This document shows positions 18,174-29,100 of a DNA stretch of 64,000 nucleotides, piece after piece. This DNA is from JADCRZ01 sp037718865 (lineage in GTDB: Bacteria > Bacteroidota > Bacteroidia > Chitinophagales > Chitinophagaceae). The position numbers and the translations under genes were made by a program. The DNA is taken from assembly GCA_037718865.1 (NCBI GenBank), contig JBBJMP010000010.1:1-64000 (forward strand). Direction: 5' to 3'. Below the pieces are notes generated by a model. The model had not been told where the DNA came from. It made no database searches and saw only the letters and a program-made list of their open reading frames with translations. Position 1 is the first letter of the stretch; every line of letters starts with the position of its first letter.

Positions 18174-18736
18174 ATGGAAGTATTGTCAAATAGCAGCAGC
18201 AACAATCTTAGAAAGCAAACAAATTGGTATGTAATAACAGGAGGACCAAGTTCAGGTAAAACGACTACAGTAAACTTACTTAAAGAAAGAGGTTACATAA
18301 CCACAATTGAACATGCCAGGCATTATCTCAATACACAGCGTCTGAAAGGAAAAACCATAGAAGAAGTTAGAAAAAATCAGAGGGAATTTCAATTGGAGGT
18401 TTTAAATATGCAGATTGAGCAGGAGGCTCAAATTTCACCTGAAGTCCTTTTTTTTTTGACCGGGCAATTCCTGATGCACTAGCTTATTATCATTTTTTGA
18501 ATCTTCCGGAAGATATAAAGTTAACTGAGGCATTGCGCACCGTCTCTTATAAAAAGGTTTTTATTCTTGATTGTCTTCCATTAGTAAACGATTATGCCCG
18601 CAATGAGGATGTAGTAGCACAGAAAAAAATTCATGCACTGCTTACCGAAGTTTACGAAGCACTACCATTTCCCGTCATTCATATTCCTGTGCTTCAGCAG
18701 GAAGAACGGGTGGATTTTATTTTGAAAAATCTTTGA
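18174..18736 (+). pseudogene. NadR-like AAA ATPase, frameshift in a T10 tract
   Basis: An AAA_28-type P-loop protein resembling the ATPase half of NadR-like kinases. Walker A is GGPSSGKTTT near residue 24. The frame ends early at 18482. The rest (DRAIPDALAYYHFLNLP to the TGA at 18736) continues in another frame, split exactly at a run of ten T at 18448-18457. Eight or eleven T would restore the frame. This may be a contingency tract, a true mutation or a sequencing error in the homopolymer. The role of this family is unclear; nucleotide or NAD-related kinases have been proposed. Confidence 0.7.
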
Positions 18737-18799
18737 TGGAAGTACAACAGATGAAACTTTCGAAAACTCAAAATAATATTAAAAAAGATAGCTGATTAA

Positions 18800-19222
18800 A
18801 TGATCAACATTAAACCATACTCAACGTCATTACTTTCATTTACCGGATTAATTCTTATTATAATTGGATTCTACTTTATTTTTTTTCGACCTCCGTTACT
18901 ACCTGAAGATTTGCGCTATATGGGCTCAACTCTACAAGATGTAAAGCAAAATTTTCCTGGTCTTGTCAATTGGTTGCAAAAAGTTTTTTGGGTACTGGGA
19001 GGTTATATTCTATCAACGGGGGTACTGATTATTTTTATTTCTTTTACATCATTTAACAAACGTTTGCATGGTTCATTCATTATCGTTGCCATCGCAGGCA
19101 TCAGTTCAATAGGTTTAATGACGATTGTAAATTTTTTGATTAGTTCAGACTCTAAATGGCTACTTTTCACTTTTACTATACTGTGGCTATTTTCATTGCT
19201 ACTTAACCGGCTTCATAAATAA
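18800..19222 (+). CDS. Small four-helix membrane protein
   Basis: A 140-residue hydrophobic protein with about four membrane segments (residues 12-30, 60-85, 92-112, 118-135). The loop after helix 1 has RPPLLPEDLRYMGST, a pattern I associate with small uncharacterised membrane proteins, but I do not assign a family. It ends 8 bp before the copper ATPase gene on the same strand, so the two were probably co-transcribed. The frame is intact. Confidence 0.6.
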   Translation: MINIKPYSTSLLSFTGLILIIIGFYFIFFRPPLLPEDLRYMGSTLQDVKQNFPGLVNWLQKVFWVLGGYILSTGVLIIFISFTSFNKRLHGSFIIVAIAGISSIGLMTIVNFLISSDSKWLLFTFTILWLFSLLLNRLHK

Positions 19223-19230
19223 ATAGATAA

Positions 19231-21445
19231 ATGGAACATCAACCTCACACCGTCAGTATTCAAACAGAAACGTATTACACTTGTCCCATGCATCCAGAGA
19301 TACACGAGGATAAGCCCGGTAGTTGTCCTAAATGTGGAATGAACCTCGTAATAGCAGACAAACAAATAAATAAAGCGGTTGTTAAACAGGGTATCCCTGT
19401 TATGCATGATAGTAAGCAGATAGGACATCAACTTCAGAAATATACCTGCCCCATGCACCCACACATTATACAGGATGGACCAGGTAAGTGCCCTTTGTGT
19501 GGTATGAAGTTAGAGCCAGTTATAGTAAACGCTCCTGGTAAACATGGTCATCATTCAGCTATGATTGCCGACTTTAAAAAACGGTTTTACCTGGTCGCTG
19601 CGCTTACTGTACCAATCATGCTTTATCACCAATGATACAACAATGGCTAAATTTTCAAATTGATCTTGTTGGCTCAAAATACATTTTACTGCTATTATCT
19701 TCTATTATTTTCTTTTATGGTGGCTGGCCTTTTTTAATGGGTCTGGTAGATGAAGCTCGGGCAAAGAATCCGGGAATGATGTTTTTAATTGGTTTTGCAA
19801 TTACAGTGGCTTACCTCTACAGCGTAGCCATTGTATTTGGTTTAGAAGGAATGGATTTCTTTTGGGAGTTAGCAACCTTAACTCTCATAATGCTCTTGGG
19901 GCATTGGATAGAAATGAAATCAGTGGCTGGGGCATCAAGGGAGTTAGAATTATTAGTACAACTAATGCCCTCTGAAGCACATTTAGTGAAGCCGGATAAA
20001 GTGGATGATGTAAAAACAGAGACACTTAAAGAAGGTGATTTGATTTTGATAAAACCGGGTGAAAAAGTAGCCGCTGATGGAATTATCGCGGATGGTGAAA
20101 CTTATTTGAATGAAAGCATGCTCACAGGTGAAAGTAAACCCGTGCAGAAAATAAAAGGCGCTAAGGTAATTGCCGGTTCTATAAATGGTAATGGCGCAAT
20201 CAAAGTAATGGTATCACATGGCGCAAAAGATTCTTATTTATCGCAGGTGATCAAGCTGGTACAGGATGCTCAAAATGCAAAATCAAATACCCAGCTTTTA
20301 GCAGACAAAGCTGCAAAATGGTTGGTATTTAACAGGACAGTCCCTGTCTTTTGCCATGGAAAGAATGGTAACTGTAATAGTTATTTGCTGTCCTCATGCC
20401 TTGGGACTTGCCGTTCCTTTAGTAGTAGCTAAATCCACCGCAATATCGGCACAAAGTGGATTATTAATAAAGAATAGAACTGCATTTGAAAATACAAGAA
20501 AAATAACCACTATTGTATTTGACAAAACAGGTACGCTTACAGTAGGAAAATTTGAAGTATCCAAAACTGTTTCGCTGCAAAAAGATCTGAATGAAAATGA
20601 AGTTATTCGACTGGCTTCTGCATTGGAGCAAAAATCAGAACATCCCATCGCAACAGGCATTTTGCAAAAAGTAAGAGATTTATCCATCACCATTCCGGCA
20701 ACTGAAAATTTTAATGCTATCACCGGTAAAGGTGTTGAAGCAACGGTAGAAGGTAAAAAAATACTGGTTGTAAGTCCTGGGTATTTAAAAGAGAAAGGAA
20801 TAGCTGTTCCTGATGAATATACTGCTAATGACACGGAAACTGTTGTGTTTGTGATTGTTGATATTCAATTAGCTGGATACATTGCGTTGTCTGATGAGAT
20901 ACGTCCGGAATCTGCCGGTGCTATTCAAACCCTTAAAGAAAACAGTATCAAATCTATATTTCTTACAGGTGATAATAATAAAGTAGCAAAGAGTGTAAGT
21001 GAAGCCTTGGGTATGGCAAGTTATTTTGGCGAAGTTTTACCGCATCAAAAATTAGAAAAAATAAAGGAACTGCAAAGTAAAGGTGAGTTTGTTGCTATGA
21101 CGGGTGATGGCGTTAACGATGCACCTGCCCTGGCGCAGGCTGATATTGGCATTGCCATAGGCAGCGGAAGTGATATTGCCGCGGAAACGGCGGGTATTGT
21201 TTTGGTCAACAGCAATCCAAGGGATGTAGTAAACCTGATCTTGTTTGGCAAAGCCACCTACCGCAAAATGATTCAAAACCTGACTTGGGCTACCGGGTAT
21301 AATGTTGTGGCACTTCCATTAGCAGCAGGTGTCCTGTATAAAACAGGGTGTTTTATTAAGCCCTGCGGCAGGTGCGGTTTTGATGACCATTAGTACTATT
21401 GTTGTTGCCATTAATGCAAGTATGTTAAAAGTAAAGCAGGTATGA
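19231..21445 (+). pseudogene. Copper P1B-type ATPase (CopB/CopA-like), broken in three places
   Basis: Two N-terminal heavy-metal-binding modules (YTCPMHPEI to CPKCGMN, and YTCPMHPHI to CPLCGMK) precede a P1B ATPase core with HWIEMKS, LTGESKPV, the metal-site motif CCPHALGLA, DKTGTLT, the SEHPIA histidine-proline motif and MTGDGVNDAP. Three lesions: a missing T near 19622 (the protein stops at 19635 and resumes in the next frame), a deletion with frameshift near 20325 that removes about one membrane helix before GQSLSFA, and an extra G near 21346 shifting the last 35 residues. CPH instead of CPC suggests the CopB-like Cu/Ag export subgroup. The final TGA overlaps the acetate kinase ATG. Confidence 0.85.
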
Positions 21446-22516
21446 AATCAAATACAGATTGTGTGCTTACGATTAATGGCGGCTCTTCCAGCATCAAGTT
21501 TTCATTATACCAAATGGATGAAAGACTGATACAATTATTTTACGGTAAGATCGAAAATATAAGCACAGAAAATACCACATTCAGTTCTTATTATAGCATA
21601 ACTAAGCAAAGAGAAAAAGTAAAAATTGGCGTTAGGAATTTTAATTCTACTGCAAATTTTCTCATAGATTGGCTGCAAAAGAAAGACAGCTTTAATACTA
21701 TCAAGGCAATAGGGCACAGAATAGTGCATGGAATGAAACATACGGCACCTGAACTGATTACTCCTGTATTATTAGATGAAATTGAGAAAAATTATTGACT
21801 TTGATCCCGAGCATTTGCCGGGAGAAATTAAGTTGATTGAAGCCTTTCAAGACCACTATCCTTCGTCAATACAAATAGCTTGTTTTGATACTGCCTTTCA
21901 TGCTTCAATGCCGTCAGTAGCAAAATTATTATCCATTCCACGTAAATACAATGCAATGGGTATCCAACGCTATGGATTTCATGGACTTTCTTATTCCTTT
22001 CTTATGAAGGAACTTAAACGTATAACCTGGCATGAAGCGGCACAGGGGAGGATTATACTGGCACACCTTGGTAACGGTGCAAGTCTTGCTGCTGTGAAAG
22101 AGGGTACATGTATTGATACAAGTATGGGTTTTACGCCAACATCGGGCTTACCCATGGGTACAAGAACAGGCGATCTCGATCCGGGTGTTGCCCTCTATTT
22201 AATGCAGTTGTATAAGATGCCGGCGAAACAGTTTGGTCATCTTATCAATCATAAATCCGGTTTGCTTGGATTATCGGAAACAAGTTCAGATATGCGAGAT
22301 TTACTAAAATGTGAAGCTACGGATAGCCGTGCTGCCGAAGCAATTGAACTGTTTTGTTATCAAACAAAAAAATGGATAGGATCATTTGCTGCTGCTCTTG
22401 GAGGTTTAGGCACCTTGATATTTTCCGGTGGTATTGGTGAAAATGCGCCGGAAGTACGTGACCGTATATGTAGCAGATTTCAATACTTGTGAATTGAATT
22501 AGATGAAAAAAGAAAT

Positions 22517-23501
22517 AGGGTTATCCATTTAAGTCGCATTTGCTTTATAGGCGTAGGGTTCATGTTGCATCATTCTCTCAATCAGCTTGTGCCAGATGGT
22601 TGGTAGAAAGTTTCTCCGGTTAAATCTGAAGAAGAATTCATCTAAATATCCGTTCATGAATCTTTCTGAACACTTATGATGTATACCTCTTAGCCATCCT
22701 TTCAAATTCATGATTAAATAATGCAATCCCATAAAGTTTTTCCCTTTACTTGAGGGCTTTTGCTTGATTTCAAATTCACTTTCCAGTGGCCAGTAACCCC
22801 TCCATTGATCCGTCTTAATCTGGGTGTTATCTTTGTCAATATATTTCTCGAAGAAAGGCTTAAAGCTTTCTGCACTGGCATCTTCAATCGTTTGTGCATA
22901 GGCTCGTCCTATTTTATCTCCTTGTACTTTTTCAACTGCCATCACTACCAGCTTCTTATCTCCCTTGCTTCTTCCGCGTTCGCCCTCATCTACTCCCCCA
23001 ATCATCAATTCATCCACTTCTACATGACCACTAAGAAGATGTTTGCCGCTGCTTGCCATTGCCTCCTGTGCCTTTCGTTTAAACAACCAGGAAGATTTTT
23101 GATTGATGCCGTATTCATTAGCCAATTCTATGGTTGACATTCCTTTTTTGCGCACAGAGATCCGAAAGTTAATCCCAAAAGCCTTCAGCAGCGGGATCTT
23201 CATCTTGTGAAACAATGTGTGTGCTGTGACAGATTCATCATACCCGCACTGTGTACATCGCAAATGAAACCGAGTCTTGCCTTTGCAGCTTTTCTTCCCA
23301 TTGCAATTGCGGCATCGATAACCGTCATTCCATTTTAAATCAAACAGATACTGCCTGCAATCATCTTCACTTGTAAAGAACTTATTAAACTCACTAATGG
23401 TGATTCCCTGAAACATACTCAAATATTTAGTACAAATATACTAAATTTATTAGCTAAGGTCTATTTCTTATCTTCGCTTTGCGCTCTATCTGGATAACCC
23501 T
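22517..23501 (-). mobile_element. IS1595-family element, 985 bp
   Basis: Terminal inverted repeats AGGGTTATCCA at 22517 and TGGATAACCCT ending at 23501. A flanking direct repeat AAAAAGAAAT lies at 22507-22516 and 23502-23511. IS1595 elements usually duplicate 8 bp, so two of these ten bases may be chance matches in an A-rich site. It carries one intact ISXO2-like transposase on the minus strand. Confidence 0.88.
22529..23422 (-). CDS. IS1595 (ISXO2-like) transposase
   Basis: A 297-residue transposase with an N-terminal zinc ribbon (CRNC, later CTQCG) and the ISXO2 catalytic core: VEVDELMIGG, then the D in KTDQWRGYW, and the LHYLIMNLKGWLRG to NGYLDEFFFRFNRR C-terminal motif. Full length and open. 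Starts at the ATG at 23422; a second methionine two codons later is also possible. Confidence 0.9.
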   Translation of the reverse strand: MSMFQGITISEFNKFFTSEDDCRQYLFDLKWNDGYRCRNCNGKKSCKGKTRFHLRCTQCGYDESVTAHTLFHKMKIPLLKAFGINFRISVRKKGMSTIELANEYGINQKSSWLFKRKAQEAMASSGKHLLSGHVEVDELMIGGVDEGERGRSKGDKKLVVMAVEKVQGDKIGRAYAQTIEDASAESFKPFFEKYIDKDNTQIKTDQWRGYWPLESEFEIKQKPSSKGKNFMGLHYLIMNLKGWLRGIHHKCSERFMNGYLDEFFFRFNRRNFLPTIWHKLIERMMQHEPYAYKANAT

Positions 23502-23643
23502 AAAAAGAAATATAAATAGTGAAATAATTATTTCTACAGATAAAAGCAAAGTTCCGGTTTACGTCATTAAAACCAATGAAGAACTAATGATTGCGGGATT
23601 GGTTTGTCAGGCTTTGAATTATACAGATAAAAACTAAAATATT

Positions 23644-26043
23644 ATGCAAGTTGAAACTATTAGCACTGCAGTAGAAACGTTATCACCCGAATTACTTCAA
23701 AAGATGGATGCTTATTGGCGGGCAGCTAATTATTTATCAGTCGGTCAAATATATCTGTATGATAATCCTCTTCTTAAAATGCCATTAACACTGGAGCATA
23801 TAAAACCACGTCTTTTAGGACATTGGGGAACTACTCCAGGATTGAACTTTATTTATGTCCATCTCAATCGTGTCATAAAACAATATGATTTGAATATGAT
23901 CAATGTTACAGGTCCTGGTCATGGTGGGCCAGGACTGGTAGCGAATACGTACCTGGAAGAAACGTACGGTGAATTCTATCCAGACATTACACAAGATGAG
24001 GAGGGAATGAAAAAACTGTTCAAACAATTCTCATTTCCCGGCGGTATTCCCAGCCATGTATCGGCTGAAACACCTGGATCCATTAACGAAGGTGGCGAGC
24101 TTGGTTATTCATTGGTACATGCTTATGGTGCTGTCTTTGATAATCCTGACCTGATTGTTGCCTGCGTAGTAGGTGATGGTGAAGCCGAAACTGGTGCCCT
24201 TGCTGCAAGCTGGCATTCCAATAAATTTTTAAACCCGGTTCATGATGGCGTTGTCCTTCCTATCCTGCACCTGAACGGCTATAAAATTGCAAACCCAACG
24301 GTGCTGGCGCGAATCCCAAAAGAAGAATTGGAACTGCTTTTCCGGGGTTATGGATACAACCCATTTTTCGTAGAAGGTGATGTTCCGGAAAAAGTGCATC
24401 AAGCCCTGGCGACAACCTTAGATATTGTTATAGGTGAAATTAGGCAAATACAAATGGAGGCACGTACGAATGGATTTACAAAACGTCCACTTTGGCCGAT
24501 GATCATTTTTCGTACACCAAAAGGATGGACTTGCCCCGCTATAGTTGATGGTCTGCAAGTAGAAGGAACATGGCGTTCCCACCAGGTACCATTGTCTGAA
24601 CTGGCGACAAAGCCAGATCATGTGAAGATGTTAGAAGATTGGATGAAAAGTTATAAGCCGGAAGAACTGTTTGATGAAAACGGAAAGTTAATTACAGACT
24701 TAGCCCAATTAGCACCGAAGGGTACAAAACGAATGGGAGCTAATCCGGCTGCAAATGGAGGCCTTTTTTTGCATGATTTAAAAATGCCGGACTTCAGAAA
24801 GCATTCCGTTGAAGTTTCCCAGCCAGGTGCAACAGTAGGTGAAGCAACTGTAATAATGGGGGCATTTGTAAGAGATGTAATGAAGCTTAATTGGGAAAGT
24901 AGAAACTTTAGAGTATTCGGCCCGGACGAGACTTCTTCTAACCGGCTCTCAAAGTTATTTGATATTACAGAACGTACTTCTACTGCCGAAATTATTGAAA
25001 GCGATGATCACATTTCATCCGATGGTCGTGTAATGGAAGTGCTAAGTGAACATCTTTGCCAGGGCTGGCTGGAAGGATATTTACTAACGGGCAGGCATGG
25101 TTTGTTTTCCTGTTATGAGGCCTTTATTCATATTATTGATTCCATGTTTAACCAGCACGCCAAATGGCTGAAGGTTTGCAATTCAATACCATGGCGGCGA
25201 CCAATTGCTTCTTTAAACTATTTATTAACCTCACATGTATGGCGGCAGGATCATAATGGAGATAGTCATCAGGATCCTGGATTTCTTGATCTCGTTGCCA
25301 ATAAAAAAGCAGATGTTGTTCGCATTTATCTTCCGCCGGATGTTAATACACTTCTGTCTGTAACGGATCATTGCCTGCGAAGCCGTAATTACATAAATGT
25401 GATTGTAGCCGGAAAACAACCCGCCATGCAGTGGCTGGATATGGATACTGCGGTAAAACATTGTTCTGCAGGTTTGGGTATATGGGAGTGGGCAAGCAAT
25501 GATAAGGGAGCTGAACCGGACGTGGTAATGGCTTGTGCCGGCGATGTGCCCACGCTGGAAACCATAGCTGCGGTTCAACTGCTAAAGGAGCAGTTGCCTG
25601 AAGTAAAAGTTCGTGTAGTTAATGTTATTGATTTGATGACCCTGCAATCTGAAAGCGAACATCCTCATGGCTTGAACGATAAGGATTTCGATATGCTGTT
25701 CACTAAAGACAAACCAATCATCTTTGCTTTTCATGGGTATCCCTCGTTGATTCATCGTCTTACCTATCGTAGAACAAATCATAAAAATCTGCATGTGCGT
25801 GGTTATAAAGGAGAGGGCACAACAACAACACCCTTCGATATGGTGGTATTGAATGACCTCGACAGGTTTCACCTTGTAGGTGATGTGATTGATCGTTTGC
25901 CGCACTTAGGTTCAACCGGTGCATATATCAAGCAATATTTAAGAAACAAATTGCTTGATCATAAAGCTTATATTGAAATGCATGGTGAAGACATGCCGGA
26001 AATTTTAAATTGGAAATGGGAATTAACCTCATTTGTTAGCTAA
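23644..26043 (+). CDS. xfp: Xylulose-5-phosphate/fructose-6-phosphate phosphoketolase
   Basis: An intact 799-residue thiamine-diphosphate enzyme that cleaves xylulose 5-phosphate or fructose 6-phosphate with phosphate to acetyl phosphate and a triose or tetrose phosphate. Phosphoketolase motifs are clear: YLSVGQIYL, GHWGTTPGLNFIYVHLNR, GPGHGGPG, SHVSAETPGSINEGGELGYSL, and the ThDP-binding GDGEAETGA. The C-terminal part has HQDPGF and GSTGAYIKQYLR. Length is normal for the family. It begins 6 bp after the acetate kinase stop, giving a copper ATPase-ackA-xfp-glucan synthase order. With a working acetate kinase this gives a redox-neutral ATP-yielding route; here ackA is broken, so acetyl phosphate needs another outlet. 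Confidence 0.95.
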   Translation: MQVETISTAVETLSPELLQKMDAYWRAANYLSVGQIYLYDNPLLKMPLTLEHIKPRLLGHWGTTPGLNFIYVHLNRVIKQYDLNMINVTGPGHGGPGLVANTYLEETYGEFYPDITQDEEGMKKLFKQFSFPGGIPSHVSAETPGSINEGGELGYSLVHAYGAVFDNPDLIVACVVGDGEAETGALAASWHSNKFLNPVHDGVVLPILHLNGYKIANPTVLARIPKEELELLFRGYGYNPFFVEGDVPEKVHQALATTLDIVIGEIRQIQMEARTNGFTKRPLWPMIIFRTPKGWTCPAIVDGLQVEGTWRSHQVPLSELATKPDHVKMLEDWMKSYKPEELFDENGKLITDLAQLAPKGTKRMGANPAANGGLFLHDLKMPDFRKHSVEVSQPGATVGEATVIMGAFVRDVMKLNWESRNFRVFGPDETSSNRLSKLFDITERTSTAEIIESDDHISSDGRVMEVLSEHLCQGWLEGYLLTGRHGLFSCYEAFIHIIDSMFNQHAKWLKVCNSIPWRRPIASLNYLLTSHVWRQDHNGDSHQDPGFLDLVANKKADVVRIYLPPDVNTLLSVTDHCLRSRNYINVIVAGKQPAMQWLDMDTAVKHCSAGLGIWEWASNDKGAEPDVVMACAGDVPTLETIAAVQLLKEQLPEVKVRVVNVIDLMTLQSESEHPHGLNDKDFDMLFTKDKPIIFAFHGYPSLIHRLTYRRTNHKNLHVRGYKGEGTTTTPFDMVVLNDLDRFHLVGDVIDRLPHLGSTGAYIKQYLRNKLLDHKAYIEMHGEDMPEILNWKWELTSFVS

Positions 26044-26107
26044 GCTAAACAAGAAGAATAATAGGTTATTTATATGTAGTATCATAAAACTAAATTTTGA
26101 AAAGTAG

Positions 26108-29100
26108 ATGAAAGTTACTTGGGGAAATAAGAAGAATGATTTTATAGAATTACTGCCTCTGGCAATTGCAAAACTGAAGAAAAATATTATAGATCCTTTT
26201 CTCGGCGACAACAATAATTCAAAATACTTAAACGAAAGAGCCCCTTTAAGAGCCGAAATATTTACCAGAGAAAAATTAGAACAACATGCCGTCACAATTG
26301 CCAAAAGGCACGAACTCATCTACAATCAAACATCAGAACAGTTATTGGAACGCCTGGCAGACAATGAGCATATTCTGCTGGAGGTTTATGAATTGTTGTC
26401 TGACAACTTAAAACAAAACAACCGCATTTCTCCTGCAGCCGAATGGCTAGTGGATAATTTTTACCTGATCGAAGAACAGATTTTTACCGGCAAAAAACAT
26501 TTACCTAAAGGTTATAGTAAAACATTGCCCCGGCTATTGAAAGGTGAATTAGCCGATCTGCCCCGGGTATATGATATGGCAGTGGAAATTATTTCGCATA
26601 GTGATGGACATGTGGACACCGCTAAATTAACAGGGTTTGTAAACGCTTACCAAACAATAGATAAATTAAAACTTGGTGAGTTATGGGCAATTCCTATTAT
26701 GCTCAGGTTAGGTTTGATAGAAAATTTAAGGCGGCTTTCCATACTTATTGCTGAAGAAATTACCAATAGATCCCTTGCCAACCGGTGGGCAGATGAAATG
26801 ATAACCATTTCTGAAAAAGACCCTAAAAATCTGGTATTGGTTATTGCTGATATGGCCAGGTCTGAGCCACCGATGGAAAGCACCTTTGTGGCAGAATTGA
26901 ATAGGCGGTTACTTGAAAAAGGCAATACACTTTCTTTACCCCTGAACTGGATAGAACAAAGACTTTCAGAAATGGGGGTAACAACCAGTGAGCTCATACA
27001 ACTTGATAATCAAAACCAGGCTGCAACACAGGTATCTGTAAGTAATTGTATTAACAGCTTTCGTTTTTTAAGCACCACTAATTGGAGAGATTTTGTAGAA
27101 AACACGAGCATAGTTGAAGCCACTCTTCGCAGAGACATTAACGGCGTTTATGGAAAAATGGATTTTCGTACCCGTGATCAGTATAGGCATGCGATTGAAA
27201 AAATTGCGTTTTGCAGCAAATCTTCAGAGCAGGTCGTGGCGGAAAGCGTTATTCAAGCGGCAAAAAAAGCTGCATTAAATAATAATTCAAAACAGTCGCA
27301 TGTAGGTTATTATCTAACAGGTAAAGGTTATATTGCTACAGCAAAAGCTGCCAATGCACAAATCGGCATTTCTGAAAAATGCAGTAGAATCAGAAACAAA
27401 CATCCCTTATTAATTTACCTGGGCAGCATTAGCATACTCACTTTTCTTATTTGCTGGTTACTTATAGAGGAAGTTGCAAAAGAAAAACTTTCTACTACAG
27501 TAATGATAACTGTTTGTATTGTGGCGTTACTAACCACAACCAGGTTCGCAATTTCCCTGGTAAATTGGTTTAGCACAATTTCAATAAAGCCAACCCTTCT
27601 TCCAAGGATGGACTTTTCTAAAGGGATACCCGCCGAAACAAAAACGATGGTAGTGATACCTACACTTATCACATGTATTGAAACAATCAATGATCTGATA
27701 GAGGGGTTAGAAGTAAGGTTTCTTGCTAACCGTGATGCAAATCTTTACTTTGCCTTACTCACAGATTTTAGAGATGCTGCTTCCGAACATTTACCTGCAG
27801 ATGAATCACTGGTGCTTGCAATAAAAAACGGGGTTATTGAATTAAATAAAAAATACGGCAGAACATCTAATGATACTTTTTTTCTTTTTCATCGCCCACG
27901 CAGATGGAATAAGTTTGATAAAATATGGATGGGTTATGAAAGAAAGCGTGGCAAGCTGGGTGATCTCAATGGTTTATTGCGAGGCAAAGACAACAACTAT
28001 TTTTCTGAGATTGTTGGAGACACTTCTTGCTTCAACCAAATAAAATACATTATAACACTTGATACGGATACACAACTGCCCCGCGATACGGCATGGAAGA
28101 TGATTGGAACTATGGCGCATCCTTTAAACCAACCCGTTTATAACGAAAAGAAAAAAAGAGTTACTGAAGGATATGGTATTCTTCAGCCAAGGGTATCAAA
28201 TAGTTTACCGGCTACTGAAAGCTCTTTGTACGCACGCCTGTTTGGCAACGATCCGGGTACGGATCCTTACACAAAAGCCACATCTGATGTATATCAGGAT
28301 TTGTTTAAAGAAGGCTCATTTATAGGAAAAGGAATTTACGATCTGGATGCTTTTGAATTGGCGCTGAAAGACAAACTTCCTGAAAATCGCATCTTAAGTC
28401 ATGATTTGCTCGAAGGTTGCTATGCCCGTTCAGGTTTAATTACCGATGTACAGTTGTATGAAGAATATCCGCATAGGTATGATACAGAGATGCAGAGACG
28501 GCATCGGTGGATAAGGGGTGACTGGCAGATAGGGAAGTGGGTATTACCTTTTGTGCCCGGCCATAACAGGAAGTTGCATAAGAACCCGCTTTCTTTATTT
28601 TCTAAATGGAAAATATTTGATAATATCCGTCGCAGCCTGATTCCCTTGAGCCTATTGTTATTGCTGTTGTTTGGTTGGACGTTATCATTGCTTGCCTGGT
28701 TCTGGACGCTTGCTGTAACTCTTATTATTGTATTGCCATCTTTGGTCAATTTTTTCTGGGAGCTTTACCGCAAGCCTCCCGACGTAATTTTTATTCAGCA
28801 CTTTGTATATACCAGTCGCACTGCTCTTGAGAATTTTGTGCAGCAAATGCTCGACTTGATTTTTTTACCCTACGAAGTTTTTTTAAATATTGATGCTATA
28901 GTGCGTACGCTGTGGAGGGTGTATATATCTCATAAAAACTTACTGCAGTGGAATCCTTACAGTCGAAACCGCAATATGCAAGACAGTATTCTTAAATCAT
29001 ATATTACTATGTGGTTTGAACCGGTTTTTGCACTTCTGATTTATGTTTTTTTAACCATCTATAATCCCGGTGTTCTCCTGATCGCCCTTCCTTTTCTAAC

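Larger units (their letters stand above)
21442..23637 (+). pseudogene. ackA: Acetate kinase, interrupted by IS1595
   Basis: Acetate kinase makes ATP and acetate from acetyl phosphate, the product of the phosphoketolase next door. The N-terminal signature is TINGGSSSIKFSLY, and HLGNGASLAA, the GLPMGTRTGDLDPG region and the GGIGENAPEVR motif are present. Lesions: an extra A near 21779-21782 (frame change at LLDE/LRKII), an in-frame TGA at 22490-22492 (QYL then IELDEKRN), and the IS1595 element at 22517. Removing the element and one copy of the repeat restores ELDEKRNINSE and then STDKSKVPVYVIKTNEE in frame to the TAA at 23635. The start overlaps the copper ATPase stop (ATGA). Confidence 0.88.

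Noticed and set aside
711..23637. Recoding of TGA (for example as Trp) to explain in-frame TGA codons
   Set aside because: TAA and TAG also interrupt frames (5519, 15634, 50885), many breaks are frameshifts, and intact genes such as nosL use TGA as a normal stop.
23644..23650. Programmed frameshifting as a general explanation for the split genes
   Set aside because: Breaks occur at different places in unrelated families with no shared slippery motif or downstream structure; only the T10 tract at 18448 deserves separate testing.
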